Shown here in pieces: positions 25,926 through 37,700 of a stretch of DNA of 64,000 nucleotides. The stretch lies in NCBI GenBank assembly GCA_949358305.1, contig OX442315.1, forward strand, positions 29,724,427 through 29,788,426. Direction: 5' to 3'. Made by a program: the position numbers and the translations under genes. Origin of the DNA: Strigamia acuminata. Lineage: Eukaryota > Arthropoda > Chilopoda > Geophilomorpha > Linotaeniidae. Under the pieces are notes generated by a model, which saw only the letters and a list, made by a program, of their open reading frames with translations, was not told the DNA's origin and made no database searches. Each line of letters starts with the position of its first letter. Position 1 is the stretch's first letter.

Positions 25926-26201
25926 TTCATAGCTTAGAAAATTTTGCAAATTAAGGAAGCAAAATCGCCATTTTTAATTTGTTTCTTTTCACAATATAAA
26001 TTTTTTTCCAGATTTATGACTGTATTTTGTACATTCATCATTCTGACTAACTTAACCCAATCCCTGGTCCATAATCTACTCCTGACTTGACCATTACATT
26101 AGGTTTAGTTTAGGTTACTTATTAAGTGTCCTGATTTCTCATTTCTTTCACCCGTAGGATCTGTCGTATTATTACTTTTTTACTTCTAAAAGTTACTTGC
26201 A

Positions 26202-26497
26202 GGCGAATTCAATAAAGCGTAGCACAGTCTTATGACGCCTTTAATGAGATTTAACACGAGAATCTCGTTTAAAACCCCGTGTTGACCCTAGCGGCACGAT
26301 TAAAGTAGCTCGAGTCTTTGGATGGTCATCTTTAGGATTGTGCCACAAGTTTCATCGTGTTAACAGGTGATTTTTGGATCCGAGAATTTCTTGTTCTAAC
26401 ATTTGCTATCTTGTAGCGTAGAAATGCATTCCATGTTAACAAGTACCATATTTTGCTAATTCTCATGTTGCGTTAAATTTCTATTGATTGCGCCCAC
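26202..26497 (+). mobile_element. MITE-like element, family C, copy 2
   Basis: The left end AGGCGAATTCAATAAAGC and the right end ATTGATTGCGCCCA are imperfect inverted repeats. Internal blocks (AACACGAGAATCTCG, CTAATTCTCATGTTG) align with 17,549-17,757. No coding capacity. Confidence 0.5.
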
Positions 26498-28207
26498 TGT
26501 TCACAGCTGAAATGTGCAGTAAGTGCATCAAAGAAAAGAATATGACTCGTAAATGCCGATCGTTTAAAATGCAAGCAAGCCATTTAATCAATCACAAAAA
26601 CATGTGCCCTTCAACTAACCTTACAACCTTATGTCATATAAAACAAAATCAAAAGCTAGCTGCCATAGATTTCTTACGTGTCTACTCCCATTTCACAGTT
26701 AAATCGAACAGCCAATTTCATCCCAGTCAAGACTCAAGACTGACTCTTGACTGCTCCGAAGAGTGTTCAATGACAAGTCACTTTTCCATATGTCAAATTA
26801 AAAAAGTAACCTCTTATATTCTTGAAATCAGAATTGTCGAATTAGTTATTGTCTAAATTCAAGTTCGGGCCCGCTATCTTGATGCTAAATTCGTACTGCG
26901 CATCCCATTCCTTGCAGATGGTTTCTTGATTTTAGTCGTTGTCTAGTATTAGGCCTAATAATGCTAAAATAAAGCAAATAAACTCATTAACAAAAGTAAT
27001 TTACAGCTCAGTACCAAAATATTGTTGTTTTATTCCCTTTGTGTGCAACAAGCTTGATAATTGCCATGTTAAATCCATGTGCAGAATGTAATGCGCAGTT
27101 TGAGTTTGGCATAAAAATACCGGGCACAAACTATAGAATGCATCAAATGCAGTTTTATGTATTTTTAAATTTAACATTTTTGTTAATACCTACTTATTTG
27201 ACACTTGTAAATTTATAAGACGGACATTTTCTTTAAAAAATAAATTACTTTCACTTACAAACATATCATCATCATTAATAATTTATTGCCATAATTGACT
27301 CGTTTCTGTTCTGATCATGTTGACATTCGTAATTTCAAATTATAAGATCCTTTCCAAAATTAGATTTGTAGCCTTGATGCAATTACAGTACATAAAGAAG
27401 ATGAACATGATGGATCTAAGTAATACATGAAAAAATGTACAATTTGTGTCTTATTTTTTTATATTACATTTTAATGGAACGTAAACCTATTTTTTAAATG
27501 TTAAATTCCGCATACTTTATACATGCAGACATCTTGATTCTATTTTTCTCCACTTCACGACACTGGATCTAATTCGAACAACTTCCGCTATCAATTGGAG
27601 TTGCGCTCATCTTATACCACAGATGAAATTATCAGAATCAAATTACATTGGGATTGTATATAAACCTTCAGTTTTAAGTCAATAATAAAAATACTAAAAG
27701 TCACTTTAAAACTAACATTATCCTCAATGTTTTAAAGCTGGTAAATAAACAGGCAAAATGTAAACAACCCAGCAACAGACTCTCCACTGATCTTGTTATT
27801 TCCCACTTAAACTGCCACTAGCCAAAAGCATTTTCCACATCAATTCATTTTTTCAGTTTTACTGTAATCAACTTGCAATAATCTCTTATTATTCCGCAGT
27901 GCTTAGTGCTGTCTGGCTTGGTGGATTTTGTTCCACATCTCCAATGGAGATCAAAATCATTTATTGGAAGATTAAACAAACACGACACAGTACTTGCACA
28001 TCCTCAGATGTGTAGAAAAGTCAATTTGTTTGCTATACATACGCTCGATGCTTCCACAACAAAGCCAAGTTTAGTTCTACCAAAAGTTTTTAATTGTGAT
28101 TTAAAGAAATGAAGAAAAAATGTGAAAAATTCGGCGAGAAAAATCGTATTTGAACCTTAGTTCCATTCACGTGCGAACCATTTGGTTTTTTTCATTTTTT
28201 TTAATAC

Positions 28208-28628
28208 AGTAGGGGCATTCGAAAAGTCATTTGCACTTAACGACCAGTGCAACTGGTAGTGTAAATGTCAAGTTAAACGACCAAATTTTCGAGTTTAAAA
28301 ATAAATTTCTGTGTAAATTTCAGTGTAAATTCAAGTGTAAATAAATTAGCCCAAATAATAACCATAGTGATGCTCATTATTGTTGTTGTTTACTCTAAAA
28401 AAAACAATAACTGCTACAAAATTGTTCTTACGAGAGATCGTTGCGATCAATCTAATGCAAGTCCAAGATAGCTGCCAGCGAGAAAACTCGTTGAACAGAG
28501 ATTTAAACGTGGCGTGCAGGTCGTTTCCGTTTAACCAGTTTACAAGAATTAATTCGTGTAAATGTCGTGTGAAAACGTGTGTAAACACATTTACACTCGT
28601 TTTGATGACTTTTCGAATGCACCCAGTA
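28208..28628. mobile_element. MITE with about 20-bp inverted repeats and AGTA duplication
   Basis: GGGGCATTCGAAAAGTCAT (28,212-28,230) and ATGACTTTTCGAATGCACCC (28,605-28,624) are inverted copies. AGTA lies immediately outside both ends (28,208-28,211 and 28,625-28,628). Inside are repeated GTGTAAATT units and no transposase. The edge sequence GGxGCATTCRAAAAG resembles family C, suggesting a shared transposase source. Superfamily not assigned. Confidence 0.75.
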
Positions 28629-28678
28629 CGTATAATGAATACAAACATTGAAAATTTGAGAGTATAGACAATATCACA

Positions 28679-29176
28679 GAGTACAGACCAGTTCACACTA
28701 ATGATTCTAGATTGGCTGGATGTAAATCTGCCCAATCAGGTCCAAAACAGTTCAAAACAACACCTGGATTCTGCTATGTTCACACCAAAGTTGATTCAAT
28801 CAATACAACAGCAAGTTTTAGCAATAACAGGTTTTAGAAACACCTCACTACAATAGCTGCCAACATGATACCAGTAAACAACAAATCTTGCTGTCTTCAA
28901 TGACCAAACATTTGCATGTTTTCTTGCTGTTTTACTTGCTTTCATTTTTTTTTAATTTCTGCAATGTGCTCAGCGGGAAGCTACAGACTTGTGCCCGCAC
29001 AGTCTGTTGCCAATCCCAATCCAATCGCAGAAAAAGTTGTGGGAACTCGATTGATGAATGAAGTTGTTGGGCAACAGATCTGGATCCGAGAACCGAGATC
29101 AGTGTTAACACCAATAATGAATCTACATGCGCAACATGAGATGAGATCCAAAACCTTGGTGTGAACAGAGTATTAT
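28679..29176. mobile_element. Possible MITE with GTTCACAC-containing ends
   Basis: The left end AGTACAGACCAGTTCACACT and the right end TTGGTGTGAACAGAGTATTA share an inverted GTTCACAC core. A third GTTCACACCAA sits internally near 28,790. The ends are imperfect and the target duplication is unclear. Overlapping small frames on both strands look like chance. Confidence 0.35.
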
Positions 29177-31431
29177 AGCTTTCAGTCAAGTGGGCCAACT
29201 TCGCACTTGTATTTCAATCAGAATTTCAAATTTTAATAAATTTGAAATTTGCCATGATATTGGTGCCTTTATTTACGCGAGCATCTCACATTTGTTCAAC
29301 TTTGGTTTTTTTTTAAATGCAAATCTTCAGTGCCTTTGTTAGTGCTGTACAGAACTTCCAATATTTTGCTACAGCGAATAATGACACGAGCAAATTCGTG
29401 GTACAGTGAGTATACATTTCATTGAATAATTCGCAGATTAATCACAAAATTCTTGCGTTTTATGGTTTTATTATGGAAAAACACTCCTCGGCTCCTGTCA
29501 AAACATGGTAAAGATCTTTCTCTCAACACCCACATTCATTTGCGCATAATTTTCACCCGTTGTAAAGCGTTTCAAGCGTTTCAAACCTTCTAAATTAAAA
29601 TTCCTTCTTAAAATCATCCTTAAACTCCTCTTTGCAACAAATTTCACATACAAATTAAGTAAACATTTACACATTTCCAATTTTATTCAAAATTTATACA
29701 TAATTAAAGCAAAATAACTGTACTATCTATTCTACCACCCATTTCCTTTCCCGCGCACACACTTAAGTCAAAAACTCCGCATTAATTAAAGTACCTGAGT
29801 AATTGCATCAAATTATTCATCACCGGATGTAATGTGTTCCCGCTTCATATCGCACGTGTCTCCCGTAATTCTTCCCTTTAACTTTCTATATTTTTCGTCC
29901 ATTTATAACATGTTCAATTTCTTTCCCGCACATTATACAGGCAGGGTGATGCCCTAGGAGGATAAATTGCACTGCATTACACATTACATTTTCCCGCATC
30001 AAAATCTAAATTCAAAATTCAAAAAAGTGCCAAATAGTCAATTATCGCTTCAAAATTCTCTTCCACATTAATGCGACTGACAGCGCCAAAAACAGGGGCA
30101 GCCGTATTGTCACTTTCAATTCCCAGGGAAGAATGTTTATCGCTATGGTAACCATGACGTAAAACCCCCCGATCGAAATATCAGCATGTGACTAATAAAA
30201 ACTCATCACGGCTGCTTTGATTAACCAAAACGATCCCTACAAACCGTACTAGTTACCAACTGACAAACATTGTAACAAGATCACTACTTTATTCGAATGC
30301 TATCAAATCTATTAAAAACAAATTACGTGCAATCTGGAGCACATTTATTTATATCTTTAAGTGTCCTAAATATTGTCTCCCAGTCTCGTGACCAGCAATT
30401 CGTGTCGTGTCTTACATAGCGAATTTATACCATTAAAATTAAGTGATTGATGGGCGAAACCGTACCACTACGTGGAGTAATAAATTAAAGCAACATCGAC
30501 CAATGATTTCTGCACTATCATCTGCTTCAATGAGTTCCATCCTTGGCATCTATTTTTAGTAACGTCTTCACGGATCTCCCTCCCGCGCGCCGTTTGACGT
30601 CAGCAACTTGTCTCACCCTTCGAGTATCTCTTGGCGAAAACAGTTAGAAAAAGAGAAATGACAAAAAAAAATGGAGAATGTTGTATTTTGGTAATAAATT
30701 CATTGTTGGATGATGCGAACAAATTTGTAAAATATATTACTTTTGATAAACAAAATTTTTTTTTGTGTTTGGTGCATGAGTTGGGTGTATTAGGAAATGA
30801 AAAAAGGTAGTGGTTGGCACAGGATCAAGAAAGGCAAAAGGTTGATGTCATTAATGTTTTTCTTTTTTCTTTTGAAGAATCCATTTTGAAAATGGTGTAA
30901 ATGAGTGACGGGTACTTGAACTCATCATCGTCTGGTGATGGACGACATGGAAGTAAGAGTGCAGACAGACATGGACACTGTTGCCAAGGTAAACAATGAA
31001 GGAACACGAAATGCCAATTGCTTGTTGACGACTGGGCGCAGTTTGTTTCTTTTGTGCCAAAGTTTAGCTCTTGTTGCTAAATTGAAGATTCGTTTTACAC
31101 CATTTATTTAAGTCTTTGATGACATGAAAAAACAAAGATTTCCTTCAGGTCATGTTACAAAACAAAGATTCGCTTCGTTTAGTCACAAATTCAGCCGTAG
31201 AAACGTGAGGGGTTATTTCATGCAGCTCAGTGTGTAATTTTAATCAAACTTCTGACATTGTAAAAACTGCCCATCACATTATATTTTGTTTAATTATTAA
31301 ATTTTCATTAATAAAATTGATCTAACCGACTTTTAATAAAATTTAAACTTGGCCTTTATGTTCATTGCAAAAATATATTTATTTTTAGTTGTCCATCTTT
31401 TTAATTTCAGAAGTTTCATTAAAAGTTTTCT

Positions 31432-31530
31432 AACACAATGGTGGCCGATTAAGTCTGTTTACAGTTCAGTTCATTTGCACGACATTTAAACATACTGCAA
31501 GTTAAACATGAGTTTGTGAATGCGCCTATT
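31432..31530 (+). repeat. Dispersed repeat family B, copy 3
   Basis: Shares ACAATGGTGGCCGA, AAGTCTGTTTACAGTTCAG, GACATTTAAAC and CTGCAAGTTAAACATG with the other family B copies. Confidence 0.5.
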
Positions 31531-33289
31531 CATTTTACTAATAAATATTTTACGTTTTTGTTAAGAATTATTATATTAAGGTGTTTGTTATTTTGTAATT
31601 GAATTTTTTGGGGGAAGTTAGAACAGCTGTTAAAGCCCTTAATGGAAGAGTTGTAAACGGAGCGTTTAGTCCAATAAAACGGAAATTGTAAATTACCGGT
31701 GGCAATTTTCAGTTTTTAATTATTTTTTTTTAAAACTTCTATCATTCTGCTAACAAAAGTGATGGTAAAAATCAAAATATGATCCCTGAAGTGTGTTGAT
31801 ACTACAATAATGATTTTTGCACAGAGTTGTAATTTTATATAATTTCCATGAAGCGCTAGAAATCAATACCAGTAACTGAGCAGCACCGCTAGCTTTCATC
31901 GAGTGCCACACTACACTACACACAGACCGATGCGCAAATTGCAAGCTTCTCATTCCTACAGTTTGCTCTTTTACGGCTTTAATTCAAACAAATACAGAAC
32001 CCCATAACGCCAAATAAAATTTTAATTATTCTAAAAATCACCTAATTTAAAATCAAAAAAAAAAAAAACTAACTGCTCATTATTTTCCTTAATACATAAC
32101 ACGAACATCCCAATAATTCTAACCCTAAATCACCCATAAAATGCATATTAAACTATCTAGAAACATGTTTTACACCATCCAAAATTTATTAGGCCTATAA
32201 ATTTGAAAAGCTGGTTAAACTTTTAAGTTTGCACAAGGCCACAGCCACACAGCAATTAAATAACACAACAAAACCAAACCTCGAGAAATTTAAAACGCTC
32301 TTAAAACTTGTAATTTCGTGCTTAAACATTTGATTCGAATTGTATAATTTCAACTTTAGGAGATTCTAGTTCGCAGGAAACAACCGCGAAGATAAAACGC
32401 TTCGAAATAAATCCGCCGCAAAAGTACATCAAAAACCTCAAGAATTCATTTTGTAATTGACTATGTCAGCAAAAATGCTGCCAATGAATTTTAAGGATCG
32501 GTTACAAGTCTTTAAGCTTGTAATCTACTTCTAAAACGGGAAATGAAACGCCATTTTGGATTTCAAGCATCGGAAAGGGAGAAAACACTATACAGTTGTT
32601 AATTGGTTATCGGGATAGAGAATGGAAACTAGTTCATGTGAATCCCCTTTTTCTTCCATCTTGGGATCAATAAGGGGGCCGCCAAAGAGCAAAACTGCAC
32701 TGCAGTGCCACGCCCTTATGACGACAAGCGACACGGTATAGAAAGACGGAAAAAAAAAAACAACAACTCTTCCACGATGCACTTCAATCAATTCAACAAA
32801 TTCTTTTGCTTTTCCTCGAATAAAATAGATAAAAAAAATATGAAATTTACCAAAGTCTGAATTTAAAATTTCATATTTTTTTTTGTAAACAGAAAAAAAA
32901 AGAAAAACTTTAATCTTTTTTTTGATTTCAAGTAGAAGAAATTGATTTTATAAGAGTATTTTCAATTTTCAAGGAGAAAAAAAAAATTAGAAACACATAT
33001 ATTTGTCTTTTTTTGCAATAAATTGATTCTAATCTTTAACGCACACCCAAAAAAGTCGTTCTGGTACACTCTAGCAAATTCGTATTTTTTCCAATTCATT
33101 TTTGTTCTTGCATTCTTTTTCTATTAAAGGGAGAATTTTGTCGGAAACACTTTCAGTTTTATGGTCCCTTTGGAATGAAAGAAAAGAAAGTAAGCACAGA
33201 CTGAAAATGAGCAAAATAAAAAGCTTAAAACTCCTCATGCAAGCAGTAAGAGTCCAACTGTTATGTCGAAAAAGAAATAAATAAGTAAA

Positions 33290-33293
33290 CAAA

Positions 33294-33348
<55 letters not shown>

Positions 33349-33349
33349 A
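33290..33349. repeat. (AAAT)n microsatellite
   Basis: About 15 uninterrupted AAAT units; an imperfect run starts a little upstream. Confidence 0.9.
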
Positions 33350-34068
33350 GGAGCAAATTTCTTTAAAAAATATTCAATCTTAATTAAATGGATTTAAATT
33401 AACACGTTTTTAAGCAATCATTCTTAAATTCAGGTTTTCGACGCCACTGGAATCATTTGTGTCAAATATTGGAGAAAAATTCATCCGAGCTTTCAAATCT
33501 TGAAGCAATTCTTTCATGCTCCAATTTGGTTTTATTAACGAGCTTGTTGGCATAGCTGACGTTCCATTTGTAATATCACGTCGACTTTCTGCTTGTGCTG
33601 TGTAGGTCTCTTTTTACATGTAAATTAATGTACCCGCACACAATTCTTAGAAAACCATTCCGGTCTATCGTCTTTTCATCAATTTTGATTGATTGAAATT
33701 GTAATATTAACACTCACAAGGGGAGAGCACCAATAAGCTATCACAGATTGTTATAATATTAAACAAGAAGGATTGTTATATCATGCTGAATGAGACCCTA
33801 AAATAATTTTATTCCATAGACAGCCAACAATGCAAACAATGAGCTCAAAGTTGGCACTATTTTGTCTGTGTATACATCAAATCTGAGCAATCAGGCCTAG
33901 TGTATGAATACTGTAAACAACAGTTGCTAGGTAAAAAATAGTCCCAAGATCCAAGTTCAATTTTATCATTTGAGATTCAATGATGTCATTTCCTCTTTTG
34001 ATATCACTTGACATATGACATCAGAACTTTGTTCAACAACATGACTGTCTTCATGAAGACAATAATAG

Positions 34069-34152
34069 TTTGTAGTGGTGGTCCAGTGGTTCAGGCAATG
34101 GACTAGGAATCTTTCCACACAGGTTCAAATCCTGGTGTGTGTGAAAATTTTT
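34069..34152 (+). ncRNA. tRNA-derived Pol III unit in left palindrome arm
   Basis: Box A-like TGGTCCAGTGG and an excellent box B (GGTTCAAATCC) are correctly ordered about 45 nt apart. A T6 Pol III terminator (about 34,147-34,152) follows immediately. D-arm pairing GTCC/GGAC and a T-arm around TTCAAAT are present. The anticodon arm collapses to GGAA/TTCC with a three-base loop and the acceptor stem does not pair, so it is not a working tRNA. It is a tRNA-derived SINE-like promoter unit. Confidence 0.55.
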
Positions 34153-34307
34153 TACTTTTATTTTTTAATTTTTTTTAGCAGTAATTTTAATGTTTGTAAT
34201 TTTATGTTTGTTAAAAAATTAAAATTAATTAATTAAAGTTTTCTAAAAACAAACATAAAATTACAAACATTAAAATTACTGCTAAAAAAAAATAAAGTAA
34301 AAAATTT

Positions 34308-34391
34308 TCACACACACCAGGATTTGAACCTGTGTGGAAAGATTCCTAGTCCATTGCCTGAACCACTGGACCACCACTACAAACTATTATT
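34308..34391 (-). ncRNA. tRNA-derived Pol III unit in right palindrome arm
   Basis: This is the exact inverted copy of the left-arm unit: the same box A, box B and T-run on the minus strand. The two units point toward the palindrome centre, so read-through transcripts would be complementary to each other. Confidence 0.55.
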
Positions 34392-34755
34392 GTCTTCATG
34401 AAGACAGTCATGTTGTTGAACAAAGTTCTGATGTCATATGTCATGTGATATCAAAAGAGGAAATGACATCATTGAATCTCAAATGATAAAATTGAACTTG
34501 GATCTTGGGACTATTTTTTACCTAGCAACTGTTGTTTACAGTATTCATACACTAGGCCTGATTGCTCAGATTTGATGTATACACAGACAAAATAGTGCCA
34601 ACTTTGAGCTCATTGTTTGCATTGTTGGCTGTCTATGGAATAAAATTATTTTAGGGTCTCATTCAGCATGATATAACAATCCTTCTTGTTTAATATTATA
34701 ACAATCTGTGATAGCTTATTGGTGCTCTCCCCTTGTCAATACACTTAATCTTTTT

Positions 34756-34760
<5 letters not shown>

Positions 34761-34793
<33 letters not shown>
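34761..34793. repeat. Poly-A tract (A33)
   Basis: 33 uninterrupted A, 24 bp to the right of the palindrome. It could be a retroposon tail or simple expansion. Confidence 0.9.
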
Positions 34794-34798
<5 letters not shown>

Positions 34799-37700
34799 AA
34801 AAGTATAATTACATAACATTCCTTATTAACTTAAATTAATAAGTTAGAAAAGACAAATTAATTTCAATTTCAATTGGCTACCCGGCTGTTTCAAAACGTA
34901 ATTAAATTCTCACTTACATTTTGAATCGTATTACATCGGTCAAACAAAAATTTTTAATTAAAAAATAAAGACATGATAAAACAAAAAATATAAAAAAAAA
35001 AAATCAAATAAAAAAAAAATGCAAAACACAAGTAAAAACTACTTTAAATTCTTTTCCGGAGTCAACACCTTAAAATTCCAGAAATTCTCAAAAACTCCGC
35101 CAACGCTTAGCTGCATTACACTGAATTTTTTTCTCCGCACTTTTTATGGTTTAGTAGAACAAAACAAATGGAATAACCTTCACAATTTTTCACTTGTTTG
35201 CATTTTACACCCCATACTCTTATGTCTCATTTAACGTAACCGCCTTTTTTTTCCTTCTTCAATTTTTTCAATAAAAAAAAAAAAAAAAGATATATCCACC
35301 AATAAAAAATTTAATTAAAATGTAAAAATAATAAATCTATTTTTTCCCAACCAACAGCGACCTCGAGATGAAATGAGATAACACCAAACTAGCATTTAAC
35401 ATAATTTGTCATACAAAATTCAGTCCGATTTCAAAAATATCAATTGTGACCTTCAGCTGCACATCCTATCTAATCTACGATATTACGCAAGATTAAATTT
35501 CCAGGAAAAAACAGATTTTAAAGTTCTAATGCACTTGCGCATAAATATTTAGTTTCTTTTCGCTTATTTATACAACCAAACCACTGCATTTAAAAAGCAT
35601 CAAACAGCAACGCTATCTTTCTTTTTAAATTGAAATATCTCACAAATCGGCATAAAGTTTGATCTACATTTCATTTAACTCTCCTAGGTAGGTTTGGCAA
35701 CATTGCACCGATATCAAACAAAGAAATGCATTTATATTGAAACTATTATGCTCGACTTCGGTAAACAGAAACTAGTAAAATTTTCCGTCCCAGAAAAAGT
35801 CTTAGAAATCGCCAAGATAAACTCAACTATCTCGTGATCCCAAGTCTACAGGGGGCAAATGAAAGATTTAAATGAAACTTCTGACGACTGCTTTCTTTCT
35901 AACCACAGATTTGCATTCAGATATTTCCCGGTCGCCCACGACAAGTGCTGAGTCTGTCGTCCTTTGCCTTTCAAACAAAATAAAATATTTTTTTTTAAAA
36001 AATAATTCCTAACTAAAATTTAAAATTTCGATGAGAATTCTTCTAATTTCTTTAATTTTTAATTCTGAAAATTTGCGAAAAATTATTTTTTGATTAAAAA
36101 TAATTAATGTAACGCCAAAAATTAATGGGCGCATAATTTACCACTAATTTCTTACCTTTCCCACTCTTAATATTCAAAGTATTATCGCTCGTTCATTATC
36201 GGAGAAGATGTGACAGCGCAATTAAGGTGGCTACGAAAGACAAAACTAAATATAGAACCCATTACATCTAGAAATAGAACAAATCGTTCGAATGGAGTAA
36301 TGTTCTTTTATCTTTATATAGGCCAAGATGATTTTTCTAGAGAAAAAAAATTCCCTCCACGACCTAATTTAAATCCTAATTTTTAAATAGAACACGAATA
36401 AAAAACAGACCGTCCTTGAATATCAAAATCTATCAAAAATCATTACATAATTTTTCCCATACTAAAAAATTTAACAAATTTTCTCACGCTAAACTAAATT
36501 CCTTAATAAATTTATACGAAAATAATTAATGAAGACAACTTCGCGTGCCCTATAAAAAATTTGAGAATGATTCGATCAATTAAATGCTGTCCTATTGGTG
36601 TTAACAGTGAAGAATTTAACAAATACCTCATTTCGATTATATGTCAGACGTTGCACGCAACCATTGCTTGATTTAATTAGAGTCGAAGAGAGATAAACTG
36701 AACTTGAAATTTTCTCCATCACTTACCTTAAATAAATATTTATTGAATATTTTCACGAAACAAACAATCCCACGTAAATAATAAATTTTAAACACAACAA
36801 TGATCGATATACGTGTTAAAATATTAAATAAACATCTCTTTATGATGTTTGTTATTCGTTAATTCAATTAACCCACATATCCATACGTTTAATTACAAAC
36901 CTCACTTACTTCGAACACACATTTTAAATAAACCCTAAAAGCTAAGAGTATTGACCTTTATAGCCGTTCGTTGGGTAATTAATTGTATCAGGTGTTTACG
37001 CAAGTGTTCCGCACTTTTCCACTAAACTAAACTAAACCCACACGCACAAACTGAGAGCCGAAAACATAATTCTTCCTCCAAACAAAATTTTAAAAAATAA
37101 AATAAAATAAAAAATAAAAATTCTCTTCTTGACTCAAAACAATTCATCACCCCGCTTAAATTACAGGTCAAGTGCATCGAGTGTTAATCTTATTACCAAT
37201 TAAAATAGACCATAAAAAAATCACTACTTAATTATAAAAATAAAAATAAAAAAATATATTTCTGTTTTTTCTTTTTTTGTCGTTGCGCAACATCGAGACA
37301 ACAAGAACCCGCATCGGGTTCTGCTCCAAACGATGTCAACAAACGACATTGCAGGCATTTTCTCGGTAAAACAAGCTAAACACTGATGTAGTTGACCTTT
37401 AATTTTAACGTTTACTACAGTAAACGTCTCACATTTCAACCTTTATCCCATTTGAGACTATCCCTTTTCATTCTCCGCATAACGTTTCAATGATGGAAAG
37501 ATCTCTCCCAAATGTCAAATAGTTGCCATTCAAAACGTATGCTGATGGATTCGCTCAAACATTTCACCTAGCCGCAATATTTTCTGGGAAAGTCGCCATT
37601 AAATATCCGCCTGACTTGGCTTTCCCCCCTTTGTCAGGCTTTCCTTTAGTTACCTTCAACTGATATTATTTTTAGGAATAGTACAGAGCACAGAGTTGAT

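Larger units (their letters stand above)
33716..34736. mobile_element. 1,021-bp near-perfect palindrome (foldback element)
   Basis: The left arm (33,716-34,212) and the right arm (34,248-34,736) were compared base by base. They are reverse complements with one substitution (near 34,009 against 34,445) and one 8-nt indel in a T-rich tract. The spacer is about 35 nt of A/T. The edges ACAAGGGGAGAGCACC and GGTGCTCTCCCCTTGT are the outermost paired bases. No clear target duplication flanks it, and a 33-nt poly-A follows 24 bp later. Each arm carries a tRNA-like Pol III unit, annotated separately. There is no protein-coding frame. Arm identity this high implies recent formation, ongoing gene conversion, or an assembly artefact; unique flanks on both sides argue against the simplest artefact. 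Confidence 0.9.

Noticed and set aside
26488-26856. 122-codon plus-strand open frame with several Cys and His
   Set aside because: Cys/His spacing does not fit a zinc finger I know. It begins at the end of a MITE-like element and has no neighbouring exons.
34069-34152. Functional tRNA gene
   Set aside because: The acceptor stem does not pair and the anticodon arm collapses to a three-base loop. Only the promoter boxes and terminator are intact.
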